Of a stretch of DNA of 56,573 nt, positions 17,687 to 26,838 are shown piece by piece; position 1 is the stretch's first letter, and every line of letters starts with the position of its first letter. The notes under the pieces are model-generated. The model was not told where the DNA came from. It ran no database searches and was given only the letters and a program-made list of their open reading frames with translations. The translations under genes were made by a program, and so were the position numbers. This DNA comes from Alphaproteobacteria bacterium 32-64-14 (GTDB lineage: Bacteria > Pseudomonadota > Alphaproteobacteria > Caulobacterales > Hyphomonadaceae), in NCBI GenBank assembly GCA_002280725.1, contig NCEM01000037.1, positions 1 through 56,573 of the forward strand, in the 5' to 3' direction.

Positions 17687-19695
17687 TTCTTGACCTCGTC
17701 GCGGAAGCGGATGCCGATATAGGCGCCCTGCGGCGCGCCGAGATATCCGATCACTTCCTCATACTCCTCGTCCAGCAGGTTTTCGATCCTGCCGTAGAGT
17801 TCGATCTGGTCCGAGACCTTCCACGCCGCCCCAAAGCGAACGAGCGTGTAGGCATCCACCGGCGTGCGCAGGAATGAGCCGAAGTCGGTGTCGGTCGACT
17901 CGCCTGTGTAGGACACGCCAAGGTTCAGCTTCACCGGGCCGCCGAACACCGCCCAGCTTGCATCAAGGGACGCCTGCTGTTCCGGGCGGCGGATCTCGAT
18001 GCCGGCAGGCTCGGACGCATCAAGCTGCGTGTACGAGCCGTAGATCGAGATGTCGTCGGTGGGGTTGGCGTAGACGGTGACCTCCCAGCCGGAGCGGTCG
18101 CTGTTGCTGCCGCTGTTCATTGCCATCGTCTGGAATGTCGGCAGGAAAGCGGTGAAGATCTCGTTCTCCAGCTCCGAGGAAAAGTAGGTGAGATCAAGCG
18201 TCAGCTTGCCGTCCAGCAGCGTCTGCCCGATGCCTGCATCCCAGCCGAGCGCTTCTTCGGGAACGAGGCTGGCGTTGCCGATGAAGGTCGAGGGATCGAA
18301 CCCGAACTGTTCGATAAAGGTCGGGTTGGTGACGCCCGTACCGGCCGATGCGTGCAGGCGTGTGCCCACACCCGGGATCGCCCAGGCGGCCGAGACGCTC
18401 CACGTATCGGCATCCTGGAAGGCGTCGTTGTCGTCATGGCGCGCTGTGGCCGACAGGTAGAGCTGCTTGAACAGTTCGGCGCGGTATTGCAGGCCGAACG
18501 CATTGAGCGTGCGTTTCTCCTCGCGAACGGCGAACGCGTCTTCGTAGGTTTCCTTCTCGTGCTCGGCAAAGCCGGTGAGGAAGCTCGCGAAGGTTTCGTC
18601 GCCGAATGCGTAGGTCGACCGGATCGCCGCCGTGAAGCGCGAGCTGTCGGTGCCGCTCGTGTAGACCGGAACCTGCAGCAGTTGCGCCGGCGTGGGCACG
18701 GGCGGTCCGAACAGGAACGGGAAGTCGGTCAGCCAGTTGCGGCGCTTTGCGTCGACGTTCGAGACGGACAGGACGGTTTCCCAGGCGCCATCCCACGGAT
18801 CGAAAGTCGCCGACGCGCCGACAACAAACTGCTCATGCGTGGAGCGGCTCGGGTCGTCATAGGTGCGGCCCGCGATCGGGAAGCCGTAGGACTGGCCGTC
18901 GAGTTCGGAGTCAGATGTTGTGTAGCGTGCAACGCCATTCACGCGCAGATAGTCGGTCACAATCATGCCCGCGCGTGCGTTGATGGTCGTGATCTCTGAA
19001 CCTTCCTTGTCTCCGGCCTGCGCGCCGACGCCGACTGCGGGAACGCCGTTGGCGGTCTGGTCGGGCGAGGTGTCGTAGCCCTCCGAGGCGAGGTGGTTGA
19101 GGCTGATCGAGGCGTAGGCTGCGCCATTGCCGATTCCGGCGCTGGCTTCGATGTCGGATGTCTGGAACGCGCCGACTTCGGCCGAGGCGTTGACATAGTG
19201 GCCATCGAGTTCGCGGCGCGAGATCAGGTTCACCACGCCGGCGAGGGCGTTCGAACCGTAGAGGCCGCTTTGCGGGCCGCGCAGGAATTCGATGCGGTCG
19301 AGGCCTGCGGTGGTGAGGGTCGAGAAGTCGGTCTCGTTCTGGTCGGGGCTCGAGATGTCGATGCCATCCAGCAAGACCAGCGTGTGGTTGGCTTCAGCGC
19401 CACGCACGCGGACCTGTGTCAGCGCGCCGGGCGCGCCCATCTGGCTCACGGCGGCGCCAGGCATCTGACGCATGACGTCGGGCACATAGTTGTAGCCCTG
19501 ATCCTCGATCAGCGCGCGCGAGATGACCGAGATCGATTGGCCGACCTTGTCCTCGGTCACCGGCGTGGTGACGCCGGTGACGATGACGGTGTCGCGGGCC
19601 GTATCTGCGTCCTGTGCGTGTGCGGCGAGAGGACAGGCGACGATGGCGAGGCTGCTTGCGGACGCAAGCCAGGAAGTTCTGAATCGCAGTTTCAA
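17683..19695 (-). CDS. btuB: TonB-dependent vitamin B12 receptor BtuB
   Basis: A 670-residue outer-membrane receptor. The start is set at TTG 19695. It gives the signal peptide MKLRFRTSWLASASSLAIVA ending at AHAQ, and GGAG lies 8 bases upstream; the frame from 19833 would read the riboswitch as protein. The plug domain has DTVIVTGVTTPV (TonB box region), MRQMPGAAVSQMGAPG, RVRGAEANHTLVLLDGI and RIEFLRGPQSGLYGSNALAGVVNLI. The barrel ends in YIGIRFRDEVKK. It leads the operon, directly below a cobalamin riboswitch, which is strong evidence for cobalamin as the ligand. Confidence 0.92.
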   Translation of the reverse strand: MKLRFRTSWLASASSLAIVACPLAAHAQDADTARDTVIVTGVTTPVTEDKVGQSISVISRALIEDQGYNYVPDVMRQMPGAAVSQMGAPGALTQVRVRGAEANHTLVLLDGIDISSPDQNETDFSTLTTAGLDRIEFLRGPQSGLYGSNALAGVVNLISRRELDGHYVNASAEVGAFQTSDIEASAGIGNGAAYASISLNHLASEGYDTSPDQTANGVPAVGVGAQAGDKEGSEITTINARAGMIVTDYLRVNGVARYTTSDSELDGQSYGFPIAGRTYDDPSRSTHEQFVVGASATFDPWDGAWETVLSVSNVDAKRRNWLTDFPFLFGPPVPTPAQLLQVPVYTSGTDSSRFTAAIRSTYAFGDETFASFLTGFAEHEKETYEDAFAVREEKRTLNAFGLQYRAELFKQLYLSATARHDDNDAFQDADTWSVSAAWAIPGVGTRLHASAGTGVTNPTFIEQFGFDPSTFIGNASLVPEEALGWDAGIGQTLLDGKLTLDLTYFSSELENEIFTAFLPTFQTMAMNSGSNSDRSGWEVTVYANPTDDISIYGSYTQLDASEPAGIEIRRPEQQASLDASWAVFGGPVKLNLGVSYTGESTDTDFGSFLRTPVDAYTLVRFGAAWKVSDQIELYGRIENLLDEEYEEVIGYLGAPQGAYIGIRFRDEVKK

Positions 19696-19829
19696 ATGAC
19701 GTCTCCAACATGATGGAGGACCGTTCCCGCCGCAGCGGAATTGCCGGGGCAGGATGGGGTCCGAAGACGTCGCCAGCCGGAAATAATTTCCGTTCGCACG
19801 ATCCATCCCCGGATCGCCGAAAGACGACT

Positions 19830-20015
19830 GCAACAGGCAGGTCTCCTGGCTTGCGGGTCATCACGCTTGCACCGCCTTCCCAGTCATCCCCGGAAATCGG
19901 GGGATCCCAGTGGCATTCGGTGCGGCGCTCGCCGCTTACAGTTGCGGGGGCAGCCCGGGCTTGGTGTCCCGGTTCCCTTTGAATCCCCTTGCGGGGGAAC
20001 CTGTCGCGGGGGCGA
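19830..20015 (-). promoter_or_regulatory. Cobalamin riboswitch controlling btuBFCD
   Basis: Read on the minus strand, the leader contains the family hallmarks in order: GGTTCCCC near the 5' end, CCCCCGCAACTGTAAGCGG, the B12-box core GCCACTG (plus-strand 19908-19914), GACTGGGAAGGCGG, and the closing segment GCAAGCCAGGAGACCTGCC. It sits about 130 bases above the btuB start. Binding of adenosylcobalamin normally lowers expression of such operons. Confidence 0.95.
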
Positions 20016-20099
20016 TCAATACAGCGGGACGCCGCGTCCGCAAGGCGTATTGAAACAGATGGCGCGCTTGGTGCATCCGGTGTGGCCAAGGCGGAACAG

Positions 20100-21212
20100 A
20101 TGAACGTAGCGCCCGCGAGTCCTGAATTGACCGCCCGCACGGCGACAACCGGCGCGGCGGCGCAGCGATTCCTGCTGCTGGACGGCTTGCGTGGACTGGC
20201 GGCGTTTGCCGTGATCCTCGACCACACGCCGGCCAATGTGCTGGGCGATCTTGTGCCGGGCCGGTACCTGGCGGTCGATTTCTTCTTCGTGCTGTCGGGC
20301 TTCGTGCTGGCCAATGCCTACGGGAAGCGGCTGGAGGGCGGCTGGTCCGTGTTTGCCTTCATGCGCGCGCGGGTGATCCGGCTTTATCCGCTCTACTTCG
20401 CCGGGATGATCATCGGCCTCTCGCTCGTGCTCGTGGGCGTAATGCGCGGCTGGGAGGCAACGCCGATCGGGCAGATTGGCGTGTTCGTGCTGTTCGGGCT
20501 GCTCTTCCTGCCGGCGCCGCCGATCTACGATTTTGGCGGCGGGCACCTTTACCCCTTCAACGGACCGTCCTGGTCGCTGTTCTTCGAACTCGTGGTTAAC
20601 TTCATCTATGGCCTGATCGCGAAGGTGCTGACCTGGCGCTGGCTATTCGCGATCCTGATCGTGGGCGCCGTGGCGCTGGTCTACACGCTGATGCGTCACA
20701 GCACGGTTGGCGGGCCGGGGTGGCTGTGGGGGCATTTCGACGCCGCTCTGGCGCGGGTCATCTTCGATTTCTTTGCGGGCGTCGCATTGTTCCGGATGCG
20801 TGAGCGCTTCCGCATGCCAGCGCTGCCGCCACTTGTTCCGGCGCTGATGTTCCTTGCTGTGATCGCAACGCCCGTGGCCGCGGAGTGGCGCGCCGTTTAC
20901 GACGCGGTCGCGGCGATCGCGTTCATGCCGCTCCTGGTGGCGCTCGCGTCAGAAGCGAAAGTCAGCGGCCGGGTGGGACGGGCGTGCGAGGGCCTTGGCG
21001 CGATGTCCTATGGCGTCTACGTTCTGCACGTTCCCCTGATGGGCATGCTGCTTCTCGCAGCGAAAACGGTTCAAATCGACTTGCCGGGCCTTGCTGTCGT
21101 TGGCCTGATCGTCGTGATCGCGGGGCTCGCGGCCATCGTGCTTCACCATACCTATGATGGCCCAATGCGCCGGTGGCTGTCAGAAAAGCTCCCCGGACGC
21201 GCGAGCCGCTAA
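20100..21212 (+). CDS. Acyltransferase 3 family membrane protein
   Basis: A 370-residue polytopic membrane acyltransferase (OafA/NodX type), which O-acylates sugars of surface glycans. ATG 20100 was chosen, with AAGG upstream; the frame from 19989 would overlap the riboswitch. The N-terminal signature is FLLLDGLRGLAAFAVILDH (the Arg and His of the family's active site), followed by LAVDFFFVLSGFVLANAYG. About ten hydrophobic segments follow. A late YGVYVLHVPLMGMLL is also typical. It is divergent from btuB and lies just upstream of the deacetylase and glycosyltransferase genes, which suggests glycan decoration. Confidence 0.88.
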   Translation: MNVAPASPELTARTATTGAAAQRFLLLDGLRGLAAFAVILDHTPANVLGDLVPGRYLAVDFFFVLSGFVLANAYGKRLEGGWSVFAFMRARVIRLYPLYFAGMIIGLSLVLVGVMRGWEATPIGQIGVFVLFGLLFLPAPPIYDFGGGHLYPFNGPSWSLFFELVVNFIYGLIAKVLTWRWLFAILIVGAVALVYTLMRHSTVGGPGWLWGHFDAALARVIFDFFAGVALFRMRERFRMPALPPLVPALMFLAVIATPVAAEWRAVYDAVAAIAFMPLLVALASEAKVSGRVGRACEGLGAMSYGVYVLHVPLMGMLLLAAKTVQIDLPGLAVVGLIVVIAGLAAIVLHHTYDGPMRRWLSEKLPGRASR

Positions 21213-21221
21213 CCATCGCTC

Positions 21222-22136
21222 ATGCAGGGGGTGAACATGGTTAACGTTCACCAGGTGGGATGGCATGCAGCTTGCTCGCGCATAATGCATGGGTTCAGTC
21301 CGCCCCCGGTCTGGTGGGCTCACCACGGGTACAACGTGAAAACGGCGCTGAAATTTGTTGCGCGGTCAGCTGGCATCGACCGGGCCAAATTCGCATCCAT
21401 GAGGATGTGTTGCGAACGGCACGTGCTTGCGCGTGTCGGCCGTTCCCGCAAACGCTATATCGGGCGCATTCTCTGCTATCATACCATCGGCCAGGAAGAG
21501 TGGGGCGTTAACGACGTCACGCCGAGCATGTTCCGCCGCCACATCGAGCTGGCGCTGAATGCCGGCTATCGCTTCGTTCCGGCCTCCGAGATCGCAAAGA
21601 CCGGTGGCGGCGCCAAGGATCTCGCCATCACGTTCGACGATGGCATGAAAAGCGTTCTCACCAACGCCGCGCCGATCCTGAAGGAATACAGTCTGCCCTG
21701 GACCTTCTTCCCGGTGTCCGAATGGACCGAGCAGAAAGTTTCGCACGTCGAAGGCAAGTGCATGACGTGGCGCGATGTCGAGAAGCTGATGGCTGACGGC
21801 GCCGAGATGGGCAGCCACTCGGCCACGCACCCGGACTTCGGCAATATCGAGTACGACCAGATGGTCGACGAGCTTGGCGGCTCGCGCGACCTGTTCGAGC
21901 GGCGCCTCGGCTATGCTCCGCCGACCTTCGCCATCCCGCTCGGCCAGTCGATGAACTGGAAAGAGATGTCGATGAAAGCCGCCAAGGACGCGGGCTATGA
22001 CGTGATCTACGCCCAGGCCGAGGAAACGCGGCCAGGCGGAACCGTGCCACGCACCTTCATCAGCAAGTTCGATGGCGACCGCATCTTCAACTCGCTGCTG
22101 CAGGGCAAGTTCGATCGCTGGGAGGAATGGGTATGA
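21222..22136 (+). CDS. Polysaccharide deacetylase family protein
   Basis: A 304-residue carbohydrate-esterase-4 (NodB-type) protein. It shows ILCYHTIG, the metal and catalytic Asp pair LAITFDDGMKS, and the metal-binding MGSHSATHPDF (HxxxH). The later YAPPTFAIPLGQ is the CE4 substrate-groove strand. It removes N-acetyl groups from surface or cell-wall polysaccharide. The start is uncertain: 21222, 21237 and GTG 21336 are all possible, and no clear signal peptide is seen from 21222. It overlaps the next glycosyltransferase by ATGA, so the two are co-translated. Confidence 0.85.
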   Translation: MQGVNMVNVHQVGWHAACSRIMHGFSPPPVWWAHHGYNVKTALKFVARSAGIDRAKFASMRMCCERHVLARVGRSRKRYIGRILCYHTIGQEEWGVNDVTPSMFRRHIELALNAGYRFVPASEIAKTGGGAKDLAITFDDGMKSVLTNAAPILKEYSLPWTFFPVSEWTEQKVSHVEGKCMTWRDVEKLMADGAEMGSHSATHPDFGNIEYDQMVDELGGSRDLFERRLGYAPPTFAIPLGQSMNWKEMSMKAAKDAGYDVIYAQAEETRPGGTVPRTFISKFDGDRIFNSLLQGKFDRWEEWV

Positions 22137-23119
22137 GTGAACACCACTCCAATCCACCGCGCATCGTTTCGGTGATCATCGGCACGCGCAATCGCCCGGA
22201 TACGCTGCGGGCAGCGCTGGCAAGCATTCGTGCGCTGGAAGGCCCGGACCTGAAATTCCAGATCCTCGTTGGCGACAACGGCACGACGCCCGAAACCGCC
22301 GGCGTCGTTGCCGATTTCGGCGGGATCTACGATCGCACCGAGAAGTATGGCTGCCCTGCGGCGCGCAATCTGGCCATCCGCCGGATGACCGGCGAGTTTG
22401 TCGCGCTTCTTGACGACGACGATGTCTGGCTGCCGGATCACATCCGCGCGCATATCGCGATGCTCGACGCCAATCCCGAGATGGCCGCCGTCTTCGGCCA
22501 GGTTGTGTTCGCTGATGACCAGCTCAAGCCGCTGCCGGAAGAAGAGCAATGGAAAGCTGTTGCGCCGGCTGACGGCGATGTTTTCCGCATGATGATGAGC
22601 GGCTATTTTCCGCAGGTCGGCGCGACCGTCGTGCGCGGCGAGATCGCGCGCAAGATTGGCGAGATGGACGAGACGCTGATCGGCGACAGCGACTGGGACT
22701 GGCAGCTGCGGATCGCGCGAAATTACAAGATCGGCTTCGTCGATACACGTTGCGTGCTGTTCCGCGGCCGTCCGCCGGGATCGTCTGACAAGCTGCAAGC
22801 CACGCGCGTCGGCTACACGCGCAAGATCTTTTTCCGACACCTGCCGAAGAATCTCGGGCACTGGAAGTCGCCGGTCAGCGTTGTCCGCTCGTATTTCGGG
22901 ACGGTCGAGAATTACTACGCATATTTCATCGCGACCGCGAAGGCTGAGGTCGAGGCTGGCCGCAAGGGCGTCGCGCTGCGCGCCTTCTGGCTGGCCTTCA
23001 AGACTTTCCCGTCGCGGATGCTTCGCAACACCATGACGGATCGCACCGTGCGCCGGGCGCTGCTGCGTGCGATGCGCCTACAGCGCGGCGTTGCGCCGCC
23101 GGGTGCAGGCGCTGCCTGA
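22133..23119 (+). CDS. Glycosyltransferase family 2
   Basis: A 328-residue GT-A fold glycosyltransferase. The start at ATG 22133 overlaps the deacetylase stop and has GGAGGAATGGGT upstream. N-terminal RIVSVIIGTRNRPDTLRAAL is the nucleotide-sugar binding strand, GCPAARNLAIRRMTGEFVALLDDDDVWLPDH contains the DxD metal motif, and IGDSDWDWQLRIARNYKIG is the acceptor-side motif. The C-terminal 60 residues are basic. It is probably a sugar transferase acting on the same glycan as the deacetylase. Confidence 0.88.
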   Translation: MSEHHSNPPRIVSVIIGTRNRPDTLRAALASIRALEGPDLKFQILVGDNGTTPETAGVVADFGGIYDRTEKYGCPAARNLAIRRMTGEFVALLDDDDVWLPDHIRAHIAMLDANPEMAAVFGQVVFADDQLKPLPEEEQWKAVAPADGDVFRMMMSGYFPQVGATVVRGEIARKIGEMDETLIGDSDWDWQLRIARNYKIGFVDTRCVLFRGRPPGSSDKLQATRVGYTRKIFFRHLPKNLGHWKSPVSVVRSYFGTVENYYAYFIATAKAEVEAGRKGVALRAFWLAFKTFPSRMLRNTMTDRTVRRALLRAMRLQRGVAPPGAGAA

Positions 23120-23143
23120 CGGATCAGATCCTGTTCGCGAAAT

Positions 23144-24805
23144 CTAGTGCTGGGCTGGACGCTTCAGGCGCCGCTTCAGCCATTCGGGCATCAGCAGACG
23201 GATCGTTTCTCCCGCGCCCTTGATCGCGCCTTCGCGGCGCAGTTGTCCCCACATCTTGAATCGTGTCGGGAAGCTCAGCACACCCATCTGGTCCTTGGCG
23301 ATTTCGGTGAGCGGCGTGTGCGAGCCGTACATGTCTTCATGACGGCAATCGGGTTCGCCGAAGCGTGGCGTGTCGATGTCGCCAGGCATGGGAGCGGACA
23401 GCGGCGGAAGGGGGGGCAGGTCCAGCGCCTGCTGGAACGCCCTTTCCAGCCATTCACGCCATCCGGTCGGTTGCGCGATGGCGACGGCGCGGGTGGCCGC
23501 GTGGCTCTGGGTCTCGCGGAAGGCCGGGTCGCGGATCATGCGTGTGAGGGTTTCTTCCCACTGGCCTGTCGAGTGCGCCTGCACGACGCCGCCATCGAGG
23601 CCAAGGTGATTGATGCCCACCAGCCGGGCTTCATCAGGCGCCATGAACAGGGTCAGCAAGGGCAATCCGTATCCAGCAGCCTCCATGAGGGAGGTCGAGG
23701 ACGAGAAGGGATAGGAGTCGACATAGACGTCAGCCGACTCGAAATATGCGGAGGGATCGGGCTGCTCGGGCAGGCCGACGATCCGGCCGGGAACCTCGTC
23801 CTGCGAGGGCTTCCAGTCCTCGGGAGAGCCTGATCCCACAACGAAAAGCCTCGCCTTCGGATTGGCCTTGAGAACTCCGACAAAGCGGCTCGCATAGGTG
23901 ACGCCGTTGATCGGCCTGTATTTCGCGCCGCGGGCCACGGACACAAGCACAACGGCATCCTCGTCGATACCAAGCTTGGCGCGTGCCTCCTTGCGGCTCA
24001 TCTTGCGCGTGGGCGGGTCAATCAATGTGGGCAGCATCAGGCTGCGCTGGGCTGCAACGCCACGCCGGTTAACGGTGATATCGGCGGCAGCCTCGCGCAG
24101 GTTCAGAACCGCATGACTGACGCTGGGCCCAAGCCAGAAGATATGGTCGGCATGGTTGAGCATGAGCACCGGCGGAAGCGTCTCGGCCGGCCCGAAAGCC
24201 AGGACCGGTATCGTGTCCTCGCAGTTGATGTGCATCACGACGAGATCGTACCCGCGTGCGATCCTTCGCAGCCTGAGCGCCCAGTCGAAGAACGATCCGG
24301 CCTGCGTGTTGAGCTTGTAGACTTGTCCACCGCTGCGGGAGACCGCTTCGGACAGCTGGTCCGGGAAGACACCGCGATAGCGCGTCAACGCGACCGAGTT
24401 CTGGCGCGAGGCGTCGGTGTTGATCCAGCGCGTCATCATGCGCGTGAGGCCGCCAACGGCGGTGAGTTCGGTGGCGACGTGGAGGATGCGGCGAAGATCC
24501 TTGCCGGCCTTGACTCTCGGGAGCGCGGACGCGCGATCAGGCAGCGTTTCCGAGATCGTGCGCAGCACGCGCTCAAGGCGCTCGCTTCCGAAGACGCCGC
24601 AATGCTTTTGCGTCGCCAGGGCAGACGCCAGCGCCGCCGCCAGCGCAGCTTCTTCCAGGCGCCCTGCCTTGAGGTGGGCTTCGGATTTTTCGACTTCGCT
24701 GTTGAACCGGCTGAAGTTCGCCTTCAGCCGCGCCGTCGAAGCGGAGTGCGTGTCTGCGGCGGGTTGCTGGTCGATGCGGCTGGCGTGGTCGGCTGCGAGA
24801 TTCAT
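23144..24805 (-). CDS. Glycosyltransferase family 4-like protein
   Basis: A 553-residue protein with a GT-B fold. Residues 1-95 form a helical, charged N-terminal extension, probably coiled (TARLKANFSRFNSEVEKSEAHLKAGRLEEA). The acceptor lobe starts near RILHVATELTAVGGLTRMMTRW. The donor lobe has VVLVSVARGAKYRPINGV, ARLFVVGSGSPEDW and ADVYVDSYPFSSSTSLMEAAGYGLPLLT, which matches the family's donor-binding Glu region. It converges on the GT2 gene with 24 bases between them. The donor and acceptor sugars are unknown. Confidence 0.8.
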   Translation of the reverse strand: MNLAADHASRIDQQPAADTHSASTARLKANFSRFNSEVEKSEAHLKAGRLEEAALAAALASALATQKHCGVFGSERLERVLRTISETLPDRASALPRVKAGKDLRRILHVATELTAVGGLTRMMTRWINTDASRQNSVALTRYRGVFPDQLSEAVSRSGGQVYKLNTQAGSFFDWALRLRRIARGYDLVVMHINCEDTIPVLAFGPAETLPPVLMLNHADHIFWLGPSVSHAVLNLREAAADITVNRRGVAAQRSLMLPTLIDPPTRKMSRKEARAKLGIDEDAVVLVSVARGAKYRPINGVTYASRFVGVLKANPKARLFVVGSGSPEDWKPSQDEVPGRIVGLPEQPDPSAYFESADVYVDSYPFSSSTSLMEAAGYGLPLLTLFMAPDEARLVGINHLGLDGGVVQAHSTGQWEETLTRMIRDPAFRETQSHAATRAVAIAQPTGWREWLERAFQQALDLPPLPPLSAPMPGDIDTPRFGEPDCRHEDMYGSHTPLTEIAKDQMGVLSFPTRFKMWGQLRREGAIKGAGETIRLLMPEWLKRRLKRPAQH

Positions 24806-24911
24806 CGATGGAGCTCTGTGACGACTTCAGCTCGGGATGTCACAACTTCGCTAACCGCGAATGTGCGCGAGCTGGTTTTTGTCGTTGGCAGCAAGAACGG
24901 GGCCGGGCACT

Positions 24912-24951
24912 TTGACGTGCGCGGCAATTTGGTTAGGGTTCCGTAAACCAA
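24912..24951 (+). promoter_or_regulatory. Promoter and inverted repeat before the CoA ligase gene
   Basis: TTGACG (24912-24917) and AGGGTT (24935-24940) are spaced 17 bp and could be -35 and -10. An inverted repeat, TTGGTT-N11-AACCAA (24929-24951), overlaps the -10 and could be an operator for a local repressor. GGAGGAAG lies just before the start codon. Weak evidence; no regulator is adjacent. Confidence 0.4.
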
Positions 24952-24972
24952 GAAACGTCCGGAGGAAGTGCT

Positions 24973-26817
24973 ATGTCGGCAGATGCAGGCGCCCAGGCGC
25001 CGTTCAAGCCGCTGCCCTACAAGGCGCCGGATATCGAGGTGACGCAAGGAAAGGGGGGCGTCGTCTATCTGCGCTCGCGCACCCCGCCTGCGCCAGCGGC
25101 ACGCTCCATGCCGCATATACTGGACGAGCGGGCAGCGATGCATCCCGACCGCATCTGGCTGAAGCAGCGAAAACCCAATCACGGCCCCTGGCGCGAAGTG
25201 CCCTATGGCAAAGCCTCAAGGATGACGCGCGCGCTGGCGCAGGCTCTGCTCGATCGTGGGCTGGGGCCGGATGCGCCGCTGATGATCCTGTCGGGCAACT
25301 CGATCGAGCACGCGCTGATGTCGCTGGCGGCGCAGCGGATCGGAGCGCCCGCGACGCCGATCTCGCAGGCCTATTCGACGATGTCGAGCGACTTCGTCAA
25401 GCTCAAGCACTGCTTCAATGCGGTGAAGCCGAAGGCGATCTTCGTGCAGACGATGGACCCCTTCCGCAAGGCGCTGGCAGCGCTCGATCTCACGGGCGTG
25501 ACGGTCATTTCGGCGGATGGTTCGGAAGGATCGGAAGCGTATCTCGATCTGACCAAAGTCGCGCCGACGTCACTGGTCGGTACGGCGATGACGTGGCTGG
25601 GACCGGATTCCATCGGCAAATACCTGTTCACCTCGGGCTCGACCGGCATGCCCAAGCCCGCGCCGCAGAGCCAGGGCCAGATGACCGCGCAGATCGCAGC
25701 GCGCGGCGGCATAGAACTGCCGCCAGACGATCCCGATGAAATCGCGCAGACGCTGGACTGGATGCCGTGGAGCCATATCTCGGGCGGCAACGTCAACTTC
25801 AACAACGTGATGTCGATCGGCGGGACGTTCCATATCGACGAGGGCCGGCCGATGCCGGGCCTGTTCCAGACCACCATCGCCAACCTGAAGGACGTGCGGC
25901 CGCAGGCGTTCGGCTCCGCGCCCATCGCGTTCGGCATGCTTGCCGAGGCGATGGAGGCGGACGTCGAGCTGCGAGACGCCGTGTTCTCGCGCATGCGGGC
26001 CTTCATCTATGGTGGTGCTACGTTGTCGGACGATCTCTACGATCGCCTGCAGAAGCTATCGGTCGCCGCGACCGGCATGCGCATTCCTCTGCTGACGATG
26101 TATGGCGCGACGGAGACGCAGGGCGTGACGATGACGCACTGGGTGCTTGAGCGCGTGGGGATGGTGGGTGTGCCGCTGCCGGGCACGACGCTGAAACTCG
26201 CGCCGGTGGGCAACAAGATGGAAGTGCGCGTCAAAGGGCCGATGGTGATGCGCGGCTATCTCAACATGCCTGAGAAGAACGCGCAGGTGTTCGATGAGGA
26301 AGGCTTCTATTGCCTCGGTGATGCCGCGCGCTTCGAGGATCCGGCCCACCCCGAGAAGGGATTGGTGTTTGATGGGCGCGTGACGGAGGACTTCAAGCTG
26401 GATTCCGGCACGTGGGTTTCGGTCGGCACGCTGCGGCCGGATATTGTTGCTGCGTGCGCCCCCCTCGTGTTCGATGCGGTGGTGTGCGGACAGGACAAGC
26501 CCTTCATCGGCGCGCTGGTGTGGCCATCCCCTGCCGCCGTGAAGGCGGCTGTCGAAGCCAATGGCGGCGACATGGCGCGCGGCGTTGGGGCGATCACCGC
26601 AGGCATCCGGGAAAAGCTTGCTGCCTTCAACGCAAACGCGGGCGGATCGTCGCGCAAGGTGGCGCGGTTCAGGATACTGACCACGCCGCCATCGCTGGAC
26701 GCGGGCGAGATCACCGACAAGGGCTATGTGAACCAGCGTGAGACGCAGGCGAACCGCGCAGCCGAAGTGGCGCCGCTGTTCGCGGCGGATCTGGCGCCGG
26801 GGGTGGTGCAGGTTTAG
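24973..26817 (+). CDS. Feruloyl-CoA synthase-like AMP-dependent ligase
   Basis: A 614-residue adenylate-forming enzyme of the feruloyl-CoA synthetase type, which activates an aromatic or other carboxylic acid to its CoA thioester. The P-loop is YLFTSGSTGMPKP; the acceptor region is DWMPWSHISGGNVNFNN; A5 is MYGATETQG; the hinge region is LVFDGRVTEDFKLDSGTWVSVG; and the catalytic-Lys region is DAGEITDKGYVNQR. The wording DWMPWSH and VGTLRPD is typical of feruloyl-CoA synthases rather than fatty-acyl ligases. An enoyl-CoA hydratase/aldolase is not in this window, but an MFS carrier and an acyl-CoA dehydrogenase follow. The start has GGAGGAAG upstream. Confidence 0.85.
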   Translation: MSADAGAQAPFKPLPYKAPDIEVTQGKGGVVYLRSRTPPAPAARSMPHILDERAAMHPDRIWLKQRKPNHGPWREVPYGKASRMTRALAQALLDRGLGPDAPLMILSGNSIEHALMSLAAQRIGAPATPISQAYSTMSSDFVKLKHCFNAVKPKAIFVQTMDPFRKALAALDLTGVTVISADGSEGSEAYLDLTKVAPTSLVGTAMTWLGPDSIGKYLFTSGSTGMPKPAPQSQGQMTAQIAARGGIELPPDDPDEIAQTLDWMPWSHISGGNVNFNNVMSIGGTFHIDEGRPMPGLFQTTIANLKDVRPQAFGSAPIAFGMLAEAMEADVELRDAVFSRMRAFIYGGATLSDDLYDRLQKLSVAATGMRIPLLTMYGATETQGVTMTHWVLERVGMVGVPLPGTTLKLAPVGNKMEVRVKGPMVMRGYLNMPEKNAQVFDEEGFYCLGDAARFEDPAHPEKGLVFDGRVTEDFKLDSGTWVSVGTLRPDIVAACAPLVFDAVVCGQDKPFIGALVWPSPAAVKAAVEANGGDMARGVGAITAGIREKLAAFNANAGGSSRKVARFRILTTPPSLDAGEITDKGYVNQRETQANRAAEVAPLFAADLAPGVVQV

Positions 26818-26838
26818 GGCGCGCCTGAAGGTTTGCCC